A stretch of 12,813 bases of DNA from an uncultured Coriobacteriaceae bacterium (GTDB lineage Bacteria > Actinomycetota > Coriobacteriia > Coriobacteriales > Atopobiaceae). The translations under genes were made by a program, and so were the position numbers. Position 1 is the first letter of the stretch, and the number at the start of each line of letters is the position of its first letter. This document shows positions 6,241 to 12,813 of the stretch, in pieces. The notes below the pieces were generated by a model. The model saw only the letters and a list, made by a program, of their open reading frames with translations, had not been told where the DNA came from and ran no database searches. Location: NCBI GenBank assembly GCA_900549525.1, contig UWSJ01000056.1, positions 1 to 12,813 of the forward strand, read 5' to 3'.

Positions 6241-6268
6241 TTGTCTCGGCACTTTAATACGCTAAAGT
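6241..6268 (+). promoter_or_regulatory. Promoter and candidate autoregulatory operator of the YerC-like gene
   Basis: TTGTCT (6241-6246) and TAAAGT (6263-6268) make a plausible -35/-10 pair with 16-bp spacing. A perfect inverted repeat, ACTTTA (6251-6256), six bases, TAAAGT (6263-6268), fills the spacer and covers the -10 box. A dimeric repressor bound there would block RNA polymerase. Because the next gene encodes a TrpR-like repressor, autoregulation is the simplest reading. It is untested. Confidence 0.5.
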
Positions 6269-6301
6269 ACAGAGGGACGAACGGGGAGCGGGGAGGTCGG
6301 C

Positions 6302-6595
6302 ATGGACGCACGGGAAGTCGTGGCAACAAGGGAGGCGCAGGCGCTGCTCGCCGCGCTCGCCGAGATCGAGTCACCCGAGGATGCGGAGGCGTTTTTGCTC
6401 GACCTGTGCACCCCGCGTGAGATAGAGGACCTCTCGCAGCGCCTCGAGGTGGCGCGTCTGCTCGACGCGGGCGAGCCCTATCTGTCCGTGCAGGAGCGTA
6501 CCGGTGCTTCGTCGACGACGGTGAGCCGCGTGTCGAAGTGCCTGAACGGCGCCGTGGGTGGCTATCGTCGCGTGCTCGACCGGCTGGGGGAGTAG
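6302..6595 (+). CDS. YerC/YecD-family TrpR-like DNA-binding regulator
   Basis: A 97-residue all-helical protein of the TrpR/YerC/YecD group (Trp repressor superfamily, PF01371). Conserved parts are the dimerisation half, with LLDLCTPREIEDLSQRLEVARLL (residues 32-54), and the helix-turn-helix region, with Tyr60, the turn ERTGASSTTVSRVSKCL (65-81), and the family signature GGYRRVL (86-92). Escherichia coli TrpR senses tryptophan, but ligands and targets of the YerC branch are not established and no trp genes lie nearby. It probably acts as a cytoplasmic dimer on a palindromic site, and a matching inverted repeat lies in its own promoter. The start is set by GGGAGG at 6291-6296, 5 bases before the ATG. 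It lies 131 bp before the AddB-like gene, so partial co-transcription with addB is possible. Confidence 0.9.
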   Translation: MDAREVVATREAQALLAALAEIESPEDAEAFLLDLCTPREIEDLSQRLEVARLLDAGEPYLSVQERTGASSTTVSRVSKCLNGAVGGYRRVLDRLGE

Positions 6596-6664
6596 GGCGG
6601 CAAGCTCGCCCCGCCCCGGACGCGCCACGCCCTTTCTTTTTTGTCCGTGCCACGCGGTAGGATA

Positions 6665-6707
6665 GTCCGAACAGGACGAAGCCCGGGCACATCCCTGCCC
6701 GCGGGGC
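6665..6707 (+). other. Two-hairpin leader before the AddB-like gene
   Basis: GTCC (6665-6668) can pair with GGAC (6674-6677) around GAACA. Immediately after, GCCC-GGGCA (6681-6689) can pair with TGCCC (6696-6700) and GGGC (6704-6707), leaving a 3-base bulge. A T-rich run (6633-6642) and a TAGGAT -10-like box (6658-6663) lie just upstream and may mark a promoter, but no well-spaced -35 box is seen. The structure matches no riboswitch class that I recognise. Confidence 0.3.
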
Positions 6708-6726
6708 TGCAACCGCATGGAGGGCC

Positions 6727-9700
6727 ATGACGCTGAGAATCATACGCACCCGTGACGAGCGGCTCGTGGGGCGGGAGCTCGTGGCCGGGCTCCACGTCGC
6801 GAAGGGCCAGGGCGGCGAGGCGGTGCTGTTCGCCCCGATCCTGGCCCTCGCCCTCGAGGCGCAGCGTGCGCTTGCGGACGAGCCGGGCCTTGCGCTCGGC
6901 GTGGAATGCACGACACCGGACGCCTGGTGCCAGCTGCGCTGGAACCTCTACGGCGACGGGCGCACCCTCGTGAGCGCTCCCGTGCGCGGCGTGCTCATGA
7001 CACGGCTGCTGCACCGGTCAGAACACGCACCGCTTGATACCGGCGACGGCACCACGGAGGTGCTCTGCCAACTCGCCGCCCGGGGGCTGCCGTGGCTTTC
7101 CGAGGGCGCGGAGGGGCTCTCGGCGGGCGAGGCCCGCGCGGTCGAGCTCGCCCGGGCCTACGGGCAACTGCTGACCGGTCGCGGCATGGTTGAGCCCTGC
7201 GAGGCGCTTCTTGAGCTTCCCGCCCGCATGGGCGAGCAGGGCGTGCATATGCCGTCTGTGTTCGCGGTTGGCTTCTCGTCGTTGCCACGGGCCACGCGGG
7301 AGTTTCTGACGTCGCTCGCCGCCCACGCTAACCTCGTGTACATCGCCCGCGTTGACGACGGCCCCGCCACCGAGCTTGTCGAGGAGGGCGCGCGGAGCCT
7401 TGCGGCGTCTGTCCGCGCCGCAGGCGGCCAGGTGGCCGAGGAGGGGCCGTTGGCTGGCGGGGAGCCTCAGATGGCCGCCCCTGCGCCCGAGTTGCTCCGT
7501 GCGCCCGAGCTCGAGCGGCTGCTCGGGTCTCTGTTCTGCCCTGCCGGGGACGCCGCCGCCCCCACGGGTGCCGTCCGCGTGCTCGAGCCGTCCGGCCCCC
7601 TGGCAACCGACGAGGTCGTGCGGCGTCACGTCGTCGGACTCGCCCGTCATGGTGCGCGTCGCGTCGTGGTGGTCGCCCCCGACGTCGCGTCGGCGTGGCG
7701 CGGGCTCGCTCCCAAGCTGCGTGCCGGCGGCCTTACCGTGCGCGCCCAGCTCAGCACGCCCGCCGTACAAACGCGTGCGGGGGCGGGAGCCCTGCGCCTG
7801 CTCGAGACGCTAGCCAGGCTGGTCGAGCTTGACGCCACGTGGCCCGAGGATCCAACCGTTCTCCCAGACATGTCGTGGTGGCCCCCGCGCGAGCTCTCCG
7901 ACCTGCTGCTCTCAGATGCGGTGGGCGTGGGCTCGGCTCGTGCGTGGCGGCGAGACGGCGCCTGGCGCGGAAACCGCATCCTCACGCCCGGCTCGGTGCT
8001 CTCGACGCTCCAGAACCCCTCCGCCACCTCGCCCGCCTTCGCCGCTGCCGTTCGCGAGCTGCTCCAGGGACACGTTGGCGCCGCTGTCCTGCGGCTCGCA
8101 GCTGCGGGTGCGCAGGGCCGGTCTGGTGGCTCAGACGCTGAAGGTGAGGGCACGCACGCGCCTGTCGTGCCGTCTGCCGAGGAGGCCCTTGCCGCCGCAG
8201 AGGACGCCGCCGCCCTCGCGGCGCTCGCCGACACGGGCCGAGCGCTTCGTGACGCGGGCGTCTCGCTCGGGTCGGACGGCGCCACGCTCACGGACCTCGC
8301 GGCGCTTGCCCGAGCGGCACTGGGCCGCTCGGGCGTCACGCTTCGTCCCGAGCTTGCCTGCGAGGCCGCGCCCTGTGTCATCGAGCTCGTGAACCCCAGC
8401 GCTGCCGCCGCGCTCGCGCCGTGCTCGGCGGACGCCCTCGTCTACCTTGGGCTCGACTCCCTGTCCTCTCCCATACCAACACCTGACGGCGCGCTCGACG
8501 TGCTGCTTGCCCATGCGGGCATCGACGCGCCCGTCGACGGGCTGGCACGCACGCGTGAGGCCTTCGCCGCAGCGCTGCGCGTGCCGGTGGCGTCGCTTGC
8601 GCTCGTGCGGAGCTCCCGTGACGCCAAGAGCGCGGAGACGTTCCCGGCGGTGATGCTCTCCGAGGTCGTTGCCTGCTACGGAACGAAGACCGACGACAAC
8701 GGGGACGAGTGCCCAGTGCTTGTGCCCGACCCCGCCTCGCGCCTTGACGAGGGGCTCGTGGAGGAGAACCTCTCCGCCTCGGGGTCGTTTCCCGAGGGGC
8801 GTTCCGTGCCCGGCCCTGCTCCCGCTGGCGGGCTTGACGCCCGTCTGCGCGGGCTCGTGGTGGTGCCCCGAGACGGTCGGCCCGTCCGGCCCGACGACGC
8901 GCCGTCGCTCTCCGCGTCGCAGATCGAGACGTATCTCGAGTGCCCGTACAAGTGGTTCACCCTGCGTCGTCTTGGTCTCGACGACTGTGACGCCGGCTTT
9001 ACCAACATGGAGATGGGCACCTTCGCCCACCGTGTGCTCGAGGTGACGCACCGCACGCTCATGCTCGACGCCGCCCGTGAGGCCGGTCTCGTGGGCGACG
9101 ACGCGGGCGAGGCCCCGCAGGAGGGGCTCTTCTGGTTTGACCCGCGCGTTCGCGTCCCTGGATCGCGCGTGGACGAGGCCTCCCTCGCGCATGCCACGGA
9201 GCTCTTGCGCACCGAGTTTGCCGAACACCTCGCGCACCAGCGCGCCGACGCCACGACGCGCGCCAAGCAGGCGCTCGTGCCGCACGGCCAGACGGAGGCG
9301 CGCCAGCTCGTCTCGCTCGAGCGCGACCTCGTGAGCACGCTCGAGTACGAGGCCGAGCTGTTCCGCGGCTATGAGCCGAGGCTCTTCGAGGGGCGCTTCG
9401 GCGGCTCTGCGGGCCTGTCCGCAGGCTACGCCGGGGCCGACCTCGTGGGCACCATCGACCGCATTGACGTCGATGCCGAGGGGCGGGCCGTCATCATCGA
9501 CTACAAGCACAAAAGCTCGCTGTTCGACGAGTACTCCCTGCTTCCCAAGGACTTCTCGGACGATGACTGGAAGGAGGGGTTCCGGCTTCCCCGGCGCGTC
9601 CAGACGCTCGTCTACGCCACGGTTGCCCAGCGCCTGCTTGCGGGCAGCGGCATCGAGGTCGTGGGTGCGGTCTACCTTGGGACGCGCGGGAACCACCAGC

Positions 9701-9951
9701 TTGCCGGCGCCGTCGAGGCGGCGCGCGTCGGTGAGGTGTGGGGCACAAGGCCCCTTTCCGAGAAGGCGGCCCCGCGCGTGAGCGTGCCCGTACCCGGAGC
9801 GCGGAGCTTTGCCGAGCTGCTCGAGCGCACGGAGGAGCATATCGCCAAGGCCATCGGTCGCATGCGGGCCGGCTGCATCGATGCCAACCCCATAGCCCCC
9901 GATGCCTGCAAGTGGTGTCCGGTGCTCAACTGCGAGAGGAGGCGGTCATGA
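6727..9951 (+). CDS. addB: AddB-type PD-(D/E)XK nuclease subunit of a helicase-nuclease
   Basis: A 1074-residue protein, close to the usual AddB length. The C-terminal third is a RecB/AddB-family nuclease (PDDEXK_1). SASQIETYLECPYKWF carries Cys739, and FAHRVLE carries His768. GTIDRID has Asp911. IIDYKHK has catalytic Asp925 and Lys927, and RVQTLVY starts near Gln959. CKWCPVLNC supplies Cys1061, Cys1064 and Cys1069. With Cys739 these should form the AddB 4Fe-4S staple. The spacing of the last pair is one residue shorter than I recall for Bacillus AddB. The N-terminal 700 residues are a degenerate helicase-like region without a P-loop: where Bacillus AddB has GxxGSGKT, this protein has LHVAKGQGGE. 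It should cut the 5'-ended strand at DNA breaks together with AddA. The start ATG 6727 follows GGAGGG closely, and the stop overlaps the AddA start by 4 bp. Confidence 0.9.
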   Translation: MTLRIIRTRDERLVGRELVAGLHVAKGQGGEAVLFAPILALALEAQRALADEPGLALGVECTTPDAWCQLRWNLYGDGRTLVSAPVRGVLMTRLLHRSEHAPLDTGDGTTEVLCQLAARGLPWLSEGAEGLSAGEARAVELARAYGQLLTGRGMVEPCEALLELPARMGEQGVHMPSVFAVGFSSLPRATREFLTSLAAHANLVYIARVDDGPATELVEEGARSLAASVRAAGGQVAEEGPLAGGEPQMAAPAPELLRAPELERLLGSLFCPAGDAAAPTGAVRVLEPSGPLATDEVVRRHVVGLARHGARRVVVVAPDVASAWRGLAPKLRAGGLTVRAQLSTPAVQTRAGAGALRLLETLARLVELDATWPEDPTVLPDMSWWPPRELSDLLLSDAVGVGSARAWRRDGAWRGNRILTPGSVLSTLQNPSATSPAFAAAVRELLQGHVGAAVLRLAAAGAQGRSGGSDAEGEGTHAPVVPSAEEALAAAEDAAALAALADTGRALRDAGVSLGSDGATLTDLAALARAALGRSGVTLRPELACEAAPCVIELVNPSAAAALAPCSADALVYLGLDSLSSPIPTPDGALDVLLAHAGIDAPVDGLARTREAFAAALRVPVASLALVRSSRDAKSAETFPAVMLSEVVACYGTKTDDNGDECPVLVPDPASRLDEGLVEENLSASGSFPEGRSVPGPAPAGGLDARLRGLVVVPRDGRPVRPDDAPSLSASQIETYLECPYKWFTLRRLGLDDCDAGFTNMEMGTFAHRVLEVTHRTLMLDAAREAGLVGDDAGEAPQEGLFWFDPRVRVPGSRVDEASLAHATELLRTEFAEHLAHQRADATTRAKQALVPHGQTEARQLVSLERDLVSTLEYEAELFRGYEPRLFEGRFGGSAGLSAGYAGADLVGTIDRIDVDAEGRAVIIDYKHKSSLFDEYSLLPKDFSDDDWKEGFRLPRRVQTLVYATVAQRLLAGSGIEVVGAVYLGTRGNHQLAGAVEAARVGEVWGTRPLSEKAAPRVSVPVPGARSFAELLERTEEHIAKAIGRMRAGCIDANPIAPDACKWCPVLNCERRRS

Positions 9952-12813
9952 GCGAGAAGGTTGGTGCAGGCGCAGGCGCGTCCGATGAAAAGGCCCCTGA
10001 GGCTGCTCCCGCGGCAGCTGGGACGGCTACGACAACCGGGGCGGCAGCTTCCGACGCCCACGCCCTGCTCGACGGGCTGCTTCCCGAGCAGCACAGGGTG
10101 GTCACCACCCTCGACCGTCCCGTGTTCGTGGCGGCCGGCGCCGGGTCGGGCAAGACGTTCACGCTCACCCGTCGCATCGTGTGGGCGCTCTGCCCCGGTT
10201 CGGGCGAGGGCGGCAGGCCCTATCTCGACAGCCTCGACCAGGCGCTCGTCATCACCTTCACCGAGAAGGCCGCCGGCGAGATCAAGGAGCGCGTGCGCGG
10301 GGCGCTCCGTGCCGCGGGCCTTGCCGACGAGGCCCTCAAGGTCGACTCGGCGTGGGTGAGCACCATCCATCACATGTGCGCCCGCATCCTGCGTGCCCAC
10401 GCGCTCGACCTCGGGCTCGACCCGGCCTTCGGGATGGTGGGCGACCAGCAGGCCCAGGCCCTGCGCGGCCGGGCCATCGAGGCGGCCCTCGTCGAGCTCA
10501 AGGACGAGCCGGCCCTCGCGTCGCTCTTCGAGGCCTATCCGGCATCTGCGGGCCCGCTTGCGTCTGAGGACGTGCTCGGGCTCGTAAGGTCGCTGCTCAA
10601 CAAGGCCGCCACGGCCACCGACGGGCTGGCGGGGCTCGACTTCGTCTCTGCCGAGGCGGACGTCTCCGGTTCCATGGGGCGGCTGCTCAACGCCTACGAG
10701 GCCCTGTGCGCGTGCGACTCCAAATACGCCGACGAGCTCGAGCTCTGTCGTGGCGCCCTCGAGCGGCTCCACGCCTTCTCGGAGCTTGCCCCGTCGAGGC
10801 GCACGGCTGCCGAGGCGCTTGCGGTGGTGGAGGGTCTGTACCGCCCCAACGGAAACCGCTGGCGGGCCAAGGCGCACAACCAGTTCTGCAAGGACGCCCA
10901 GGCCGAGCTCGATCTTGCCCGTGCCGAGCTTGCCCTTGCCTCCGTCCAGGCGCTCGAGTCCCCGCTCATGCGCCTCGCCTCCCGTGTGGACGAGCTCTAC
11001 GCGGCCGAGAAGCGCACGGCGGGCGTGCTCGACAACGACGACCTGCTCCAGCTCCTCGCCCGGGCCTTCCGCGAGCACTCCGACATCGCGCGGGAGTACG
11101 CGCGGCGCTTCCGGCTCGTGATGGTCGACGAGTTCCAGGACACCAACGCCCAGCAGGTCGACATGGTCAAGGCGCTCTCGGGCGAGGGGGCGCGCCACCT
11201 CACCACGGTGGGCGACGCCCAGCAGGCCATCTACATGTTCCGTGGTGCCGACGTGCACGTCTTCGAGGCCCGCGGCGCGGAGGTGGGCGAGCAGGACACG
11301 GTGCGGCTCGACTACAACTTCCGCAGCGATGACGCCATCCTGCGCTTCGTGGCACGCGTCTGCGGCGACACGGGCATCGTGCCGAGCTTCATGGACCTCA
11401 AGCCCAAGCCAAACCGGAAGGGCGACTTCCCGGAGCAGGCGGCTCCGCGCGTGGTGGTGGAGCTCACGCGCGCCCACAAGCTCGGGAGGGCCGGGGTTCC
11501 CAAGGACGTTCGCGTGGCGCTCGCCGCGCGCCAGCTCGCGGACCGCCTCGCGCGCGTTCGCGCGGCGGGGGTCGAGCCGCGGCGCATGGCGGTGCTCATG
11601 AGGAGCCTCGCCCAGGCAGACGTCTACATCAAGGCCCTGCGCGAGCGGGGGCTCGAAAGCGTGGTCGTGGGCGGCTCCACCTTCTCGCAGGCACCCGAGG
11701 TGCGGGTGGTCGAAGCCCTGCTCCATGCCCTTGCCTCGCCGCAGGACACGAAGAGCGGCCTGTTCCCGTTGCTCTCGAGCGACATGTTCGCCCTCGACGC
11801 CGACGACCTGCTCATGCTCGCCACGCGTCCGCAGGACGTGCTCGACGCGCCCGCCAAGCGCCGAATCTGGCCGGGCATGCGGGAGGGCGCTCCCTTCTTC
11901 GGCAACGTTGCCCCCTCCGAGCGGCTCGTGCGCGCCCGGCGGGTGATGGGCCGCGCGTGGTCGCGCGTGGGCAGGCTCCCCGTGGCCGACGTCCTGCTCA
12001 TGGCCGTGCGCGAGTCGGGCTGGCTGGCCCGTCTCGAGCGTGCGGGCGTCACGGGTCGTGCCCGGGCGGCCAACGTCCTGGCGGCCGTGCGCCACGTGCG
12101 CGAGCTTGCCGAGGCGGAGGCCCTCGACGCCATTCAGGCGTCCGACGAGTTCTCGAGGTGGCTCGAGGCGGCCAAGGAGGGGCCGGCGTCGCTTTCCGGC
12201 GAGGGCCTCGACGCGGTGAGCCTCATGACGGCACATGCGAGCAAGGGCCTTGAGTTCGACGTGGTGGCGGTCGTGGGCTGCACGGGCTCCGAGCGCGTGC
12301 GCAGCGCGCCGAGGCTGCTCTCCCGCCGCCGGGGGGAGCGTATCGCGCTGTCGCTTGCCCCTCGGGGCGTCAAGCTGCCCGACCTTGGGGAGGACATGCC
12401 CGCGTCGCCCGAGGAGTGCAAGAGCCCCCTGGAGTGGCGCTGCCTCATGGAGGCGGAGCGCCTGGAGGACGAGCGGCGCGAGGACGGACGGCTGCTCTAT
12501 GTGGCGCTTACCCGTGCCAAGGAGTGCGTGATCTTGTGCCTCTCGGCCACCGAGGGCAAGGGAGGCGCGCTTCTGCCGGCCATGACCCAGGAGGTTTGCT
12601 CTGGCGTCTTTGCCGAGCGCCCCGTCGCAGGCGAGGGCCGCTTCGACTACGGCGGCGCGGCGGCAGGGCTCGTGCGCTGCGTCGACGTTGCCCCCGTGGA
12701 GGGCGGGGCGGTGAGCGAGGACTGGGGCGGCACGCTGCAGGAGGGCCCTGTGGCCCCTGCACCGGAGGTCCCAGCGCCTAACGACTCCGTGACGGGCACT
12801 GACGTGACGGGTG
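9948..12813 (+). CDS. addA: AddA-type UvrD/RecB-family helicase-nuclease subunit, 3' end beyond the window
   Basis: The frame opens at ATG 9948 (sharing ATGA with the AddB stop, with GAGGAGG upstream) and stays open to the window end: 955 codons and no stop. All superfamily 1A helicase motifs are present: Walker A AGAGSGKT (63-70), ITFTEKAA (102-109), the Walker B-type VDEFQD (393-398), GDAQQAIYMFRG (422-433), LDYNFRS (454-460), TAHASKGLEFD (761-771) and LLYVALTRAKE (849-859). The C-terminal nuclease domain expected in AddA (Bacillus protein about 1230 residues) would lie beyond the window, so nuclease activity cannot be judged here. Residues 1-40 are a low-complexity Ala/Gly/Thr leader before the Q-motif region LLPEQHRVV. 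The final visible residues are a Pro/Gly-rich linker. The enzyme should unwind and resect double-strand breaks, with AddB, to load RecA. Confidence 0.95.
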   Translation, partial: MSEKVGAGAGASDEKAPEAAPAAAGTATTTGAAASDAHALLDGLLPEQHRVVTTLDRPVFVAAGAGSGKTFTLTRRIVWALCPGSGEGGRPYLDSLDQALVITFTEKAAGEIKERVRGALRAAGLADEALKVDSAWVSTIHHMCARILRAHALDLGLDPAFGMVGDQQAQALRGRAIEAALVELKDEPALASLFEAYPASAGPLASEDVLGLVRSLLNKAATATDGLAGLDFVSAEADVSGSMGRLLNAYEALCACDSKYADELELCRGALERLHAFSELAPSRRTAAEALAVVEGLYRPNGNRWRAKAHNQFCKDAQAELDLARAELALASVQALESPLMRLASRVDELYAAEKRTAGVLDNDDLLQLLARAFREHSDIAREYARRFRLVMVDEFQDTNAQQVDMVKALSGEGARHLTTVGDAQQAIYMFRGADVHVFEARGAEVGEQDTVRLDYNFRSDDAILRFVARVCGDTGIVPSFMDLKPKPNRKGDFPEQAAPRVVVELTRAHKLGRAGVPKDVRVALAARQLADRLARVRAAGVEPRRMAVLMRSLAQADVYIKALRERGLESVVVGGSTFSQAPEVRVVEALLHALASPQDTKSGLFPLLSSDMFALDADDLLMLATRPQDVLDAPAKRRIWPGMREGAPFFGNVAPSERLVRARRVMGRAWSRVGRLPVADVLLMAVRESGWLARLERAGVTGRARAANVLAAVRHVRELAEAEALDAIQASDEFSRWLEAAKEGPASLSGEGLDAVSLMTAHASKGLEFDVVAVVGCTGSERVRSAPRLLSRRRGERIALSLAPRGVKLPDLGEDMPASPEECKSPLEWRCLMEAERLEDERREDGRLLYVALTRAKECVILCLSATEGKGGALLPAMTQEVCSGVFAERPVAGEGRFDYGGAAAGLVRCVDVAPVEGGAVSEDWGGTLQEGPVAPAPEVPAPNDSVTGTDVTG

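Noticed and set aside
9672..12236. 854-codon minus-strand open frame opposite the repair genes
   Set aside because: It is a shadow of the helicase frame, which holds every SF1 motif. The antisense product has no recognisable domain.
6727..12813. Mycobacterial-type AdnAB or a new defence helicase-nuclease
   Set aside because: In AdnAB both subunits carry a motor domain. Here the first subunit lacks a P-loop and has the AddB iron-sulfur nuclease pattern, so AddAB fits better.

Overview
The window looks like ordinary chromosomal backbone of a high-GC Gram-positive bacterium. The best guess is class Coriobacteriia (Olsenella, Atopobium or Collinsella relatives). The reasons are the very GC-rich third codon positions, tRNA genes that encode their own CCA ends, a CmpB-type membrane protein, a YerC/TrpR-like regulator and an AddAB pair. 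This is inference from gene content and style, not a database match.

Positions 1-475 hold only tRNA genes: the 3' part of a tRNA-Cys(GCA), a complete tRNA-Gly(GCC) with its own promoter, and a complete second tRNA-Cys(GCA). A terminator-like hairpin follows each. Positions 486-2425 carry two membrane-protein genes on the + strand: a putative ABC-transporter permease of the CmpB family, and a Bax inhibitor-1/YetJ-like protein that keeps both aspartates of the family's pH-sensing pair. A strong hairpin at 2494-2532 ends this block. A minus-strand gene (2594-3184) encodes a small three-helix membrane protein with a long Pro/Gln-rich cytoplasmic-type arm. It shares a 189-bp intergenic region with a divergent two-gene sulfur amino-acid operon (3374-5746), a cystathionine gamma-synthase-like enzyme followed by a MalY/PatB-like cystathionine beta-lyase. 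Together these two could make homocysteine from an activated homoserine and cysteine.

Positions 5809-6171 (minus strand) encode a four-helix YvlD/phage-holin-IV-like membrane protein, diverging from a 97-residue YerC/TrpR-like repressor gene (6302-6595). That regulator's own promoter contains a perfect inverted repeat that could be its operator. Positions 6727-12813 hold the recombinational repair pair: an AddB-type nuclease subunit, then an AddA-type UvrD-family helicase whose reading frame opens at 9948 and runs off the window end without a stop. The two genes overlap by 4 bp and are presumably co-translated. Their products are expected to form a double-strand-break-resecting helicase-nuclease.

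No mobile element, CRISPR array, toxin-antitoxin pair or clearly novel defence system is visible. The points most worth checking are regulatory: three GTCAC direct repeats over the 3252-3280 promoter, tandem palindromes before the Bax-inhibitor gene, the YerC operator candidate, and a second tRNA-Cys that sits behind a hairpin with no room for its own promoter. No stretch over 300 bases lacks a gene once the tRNAs and the open frame from 9948 are counted.
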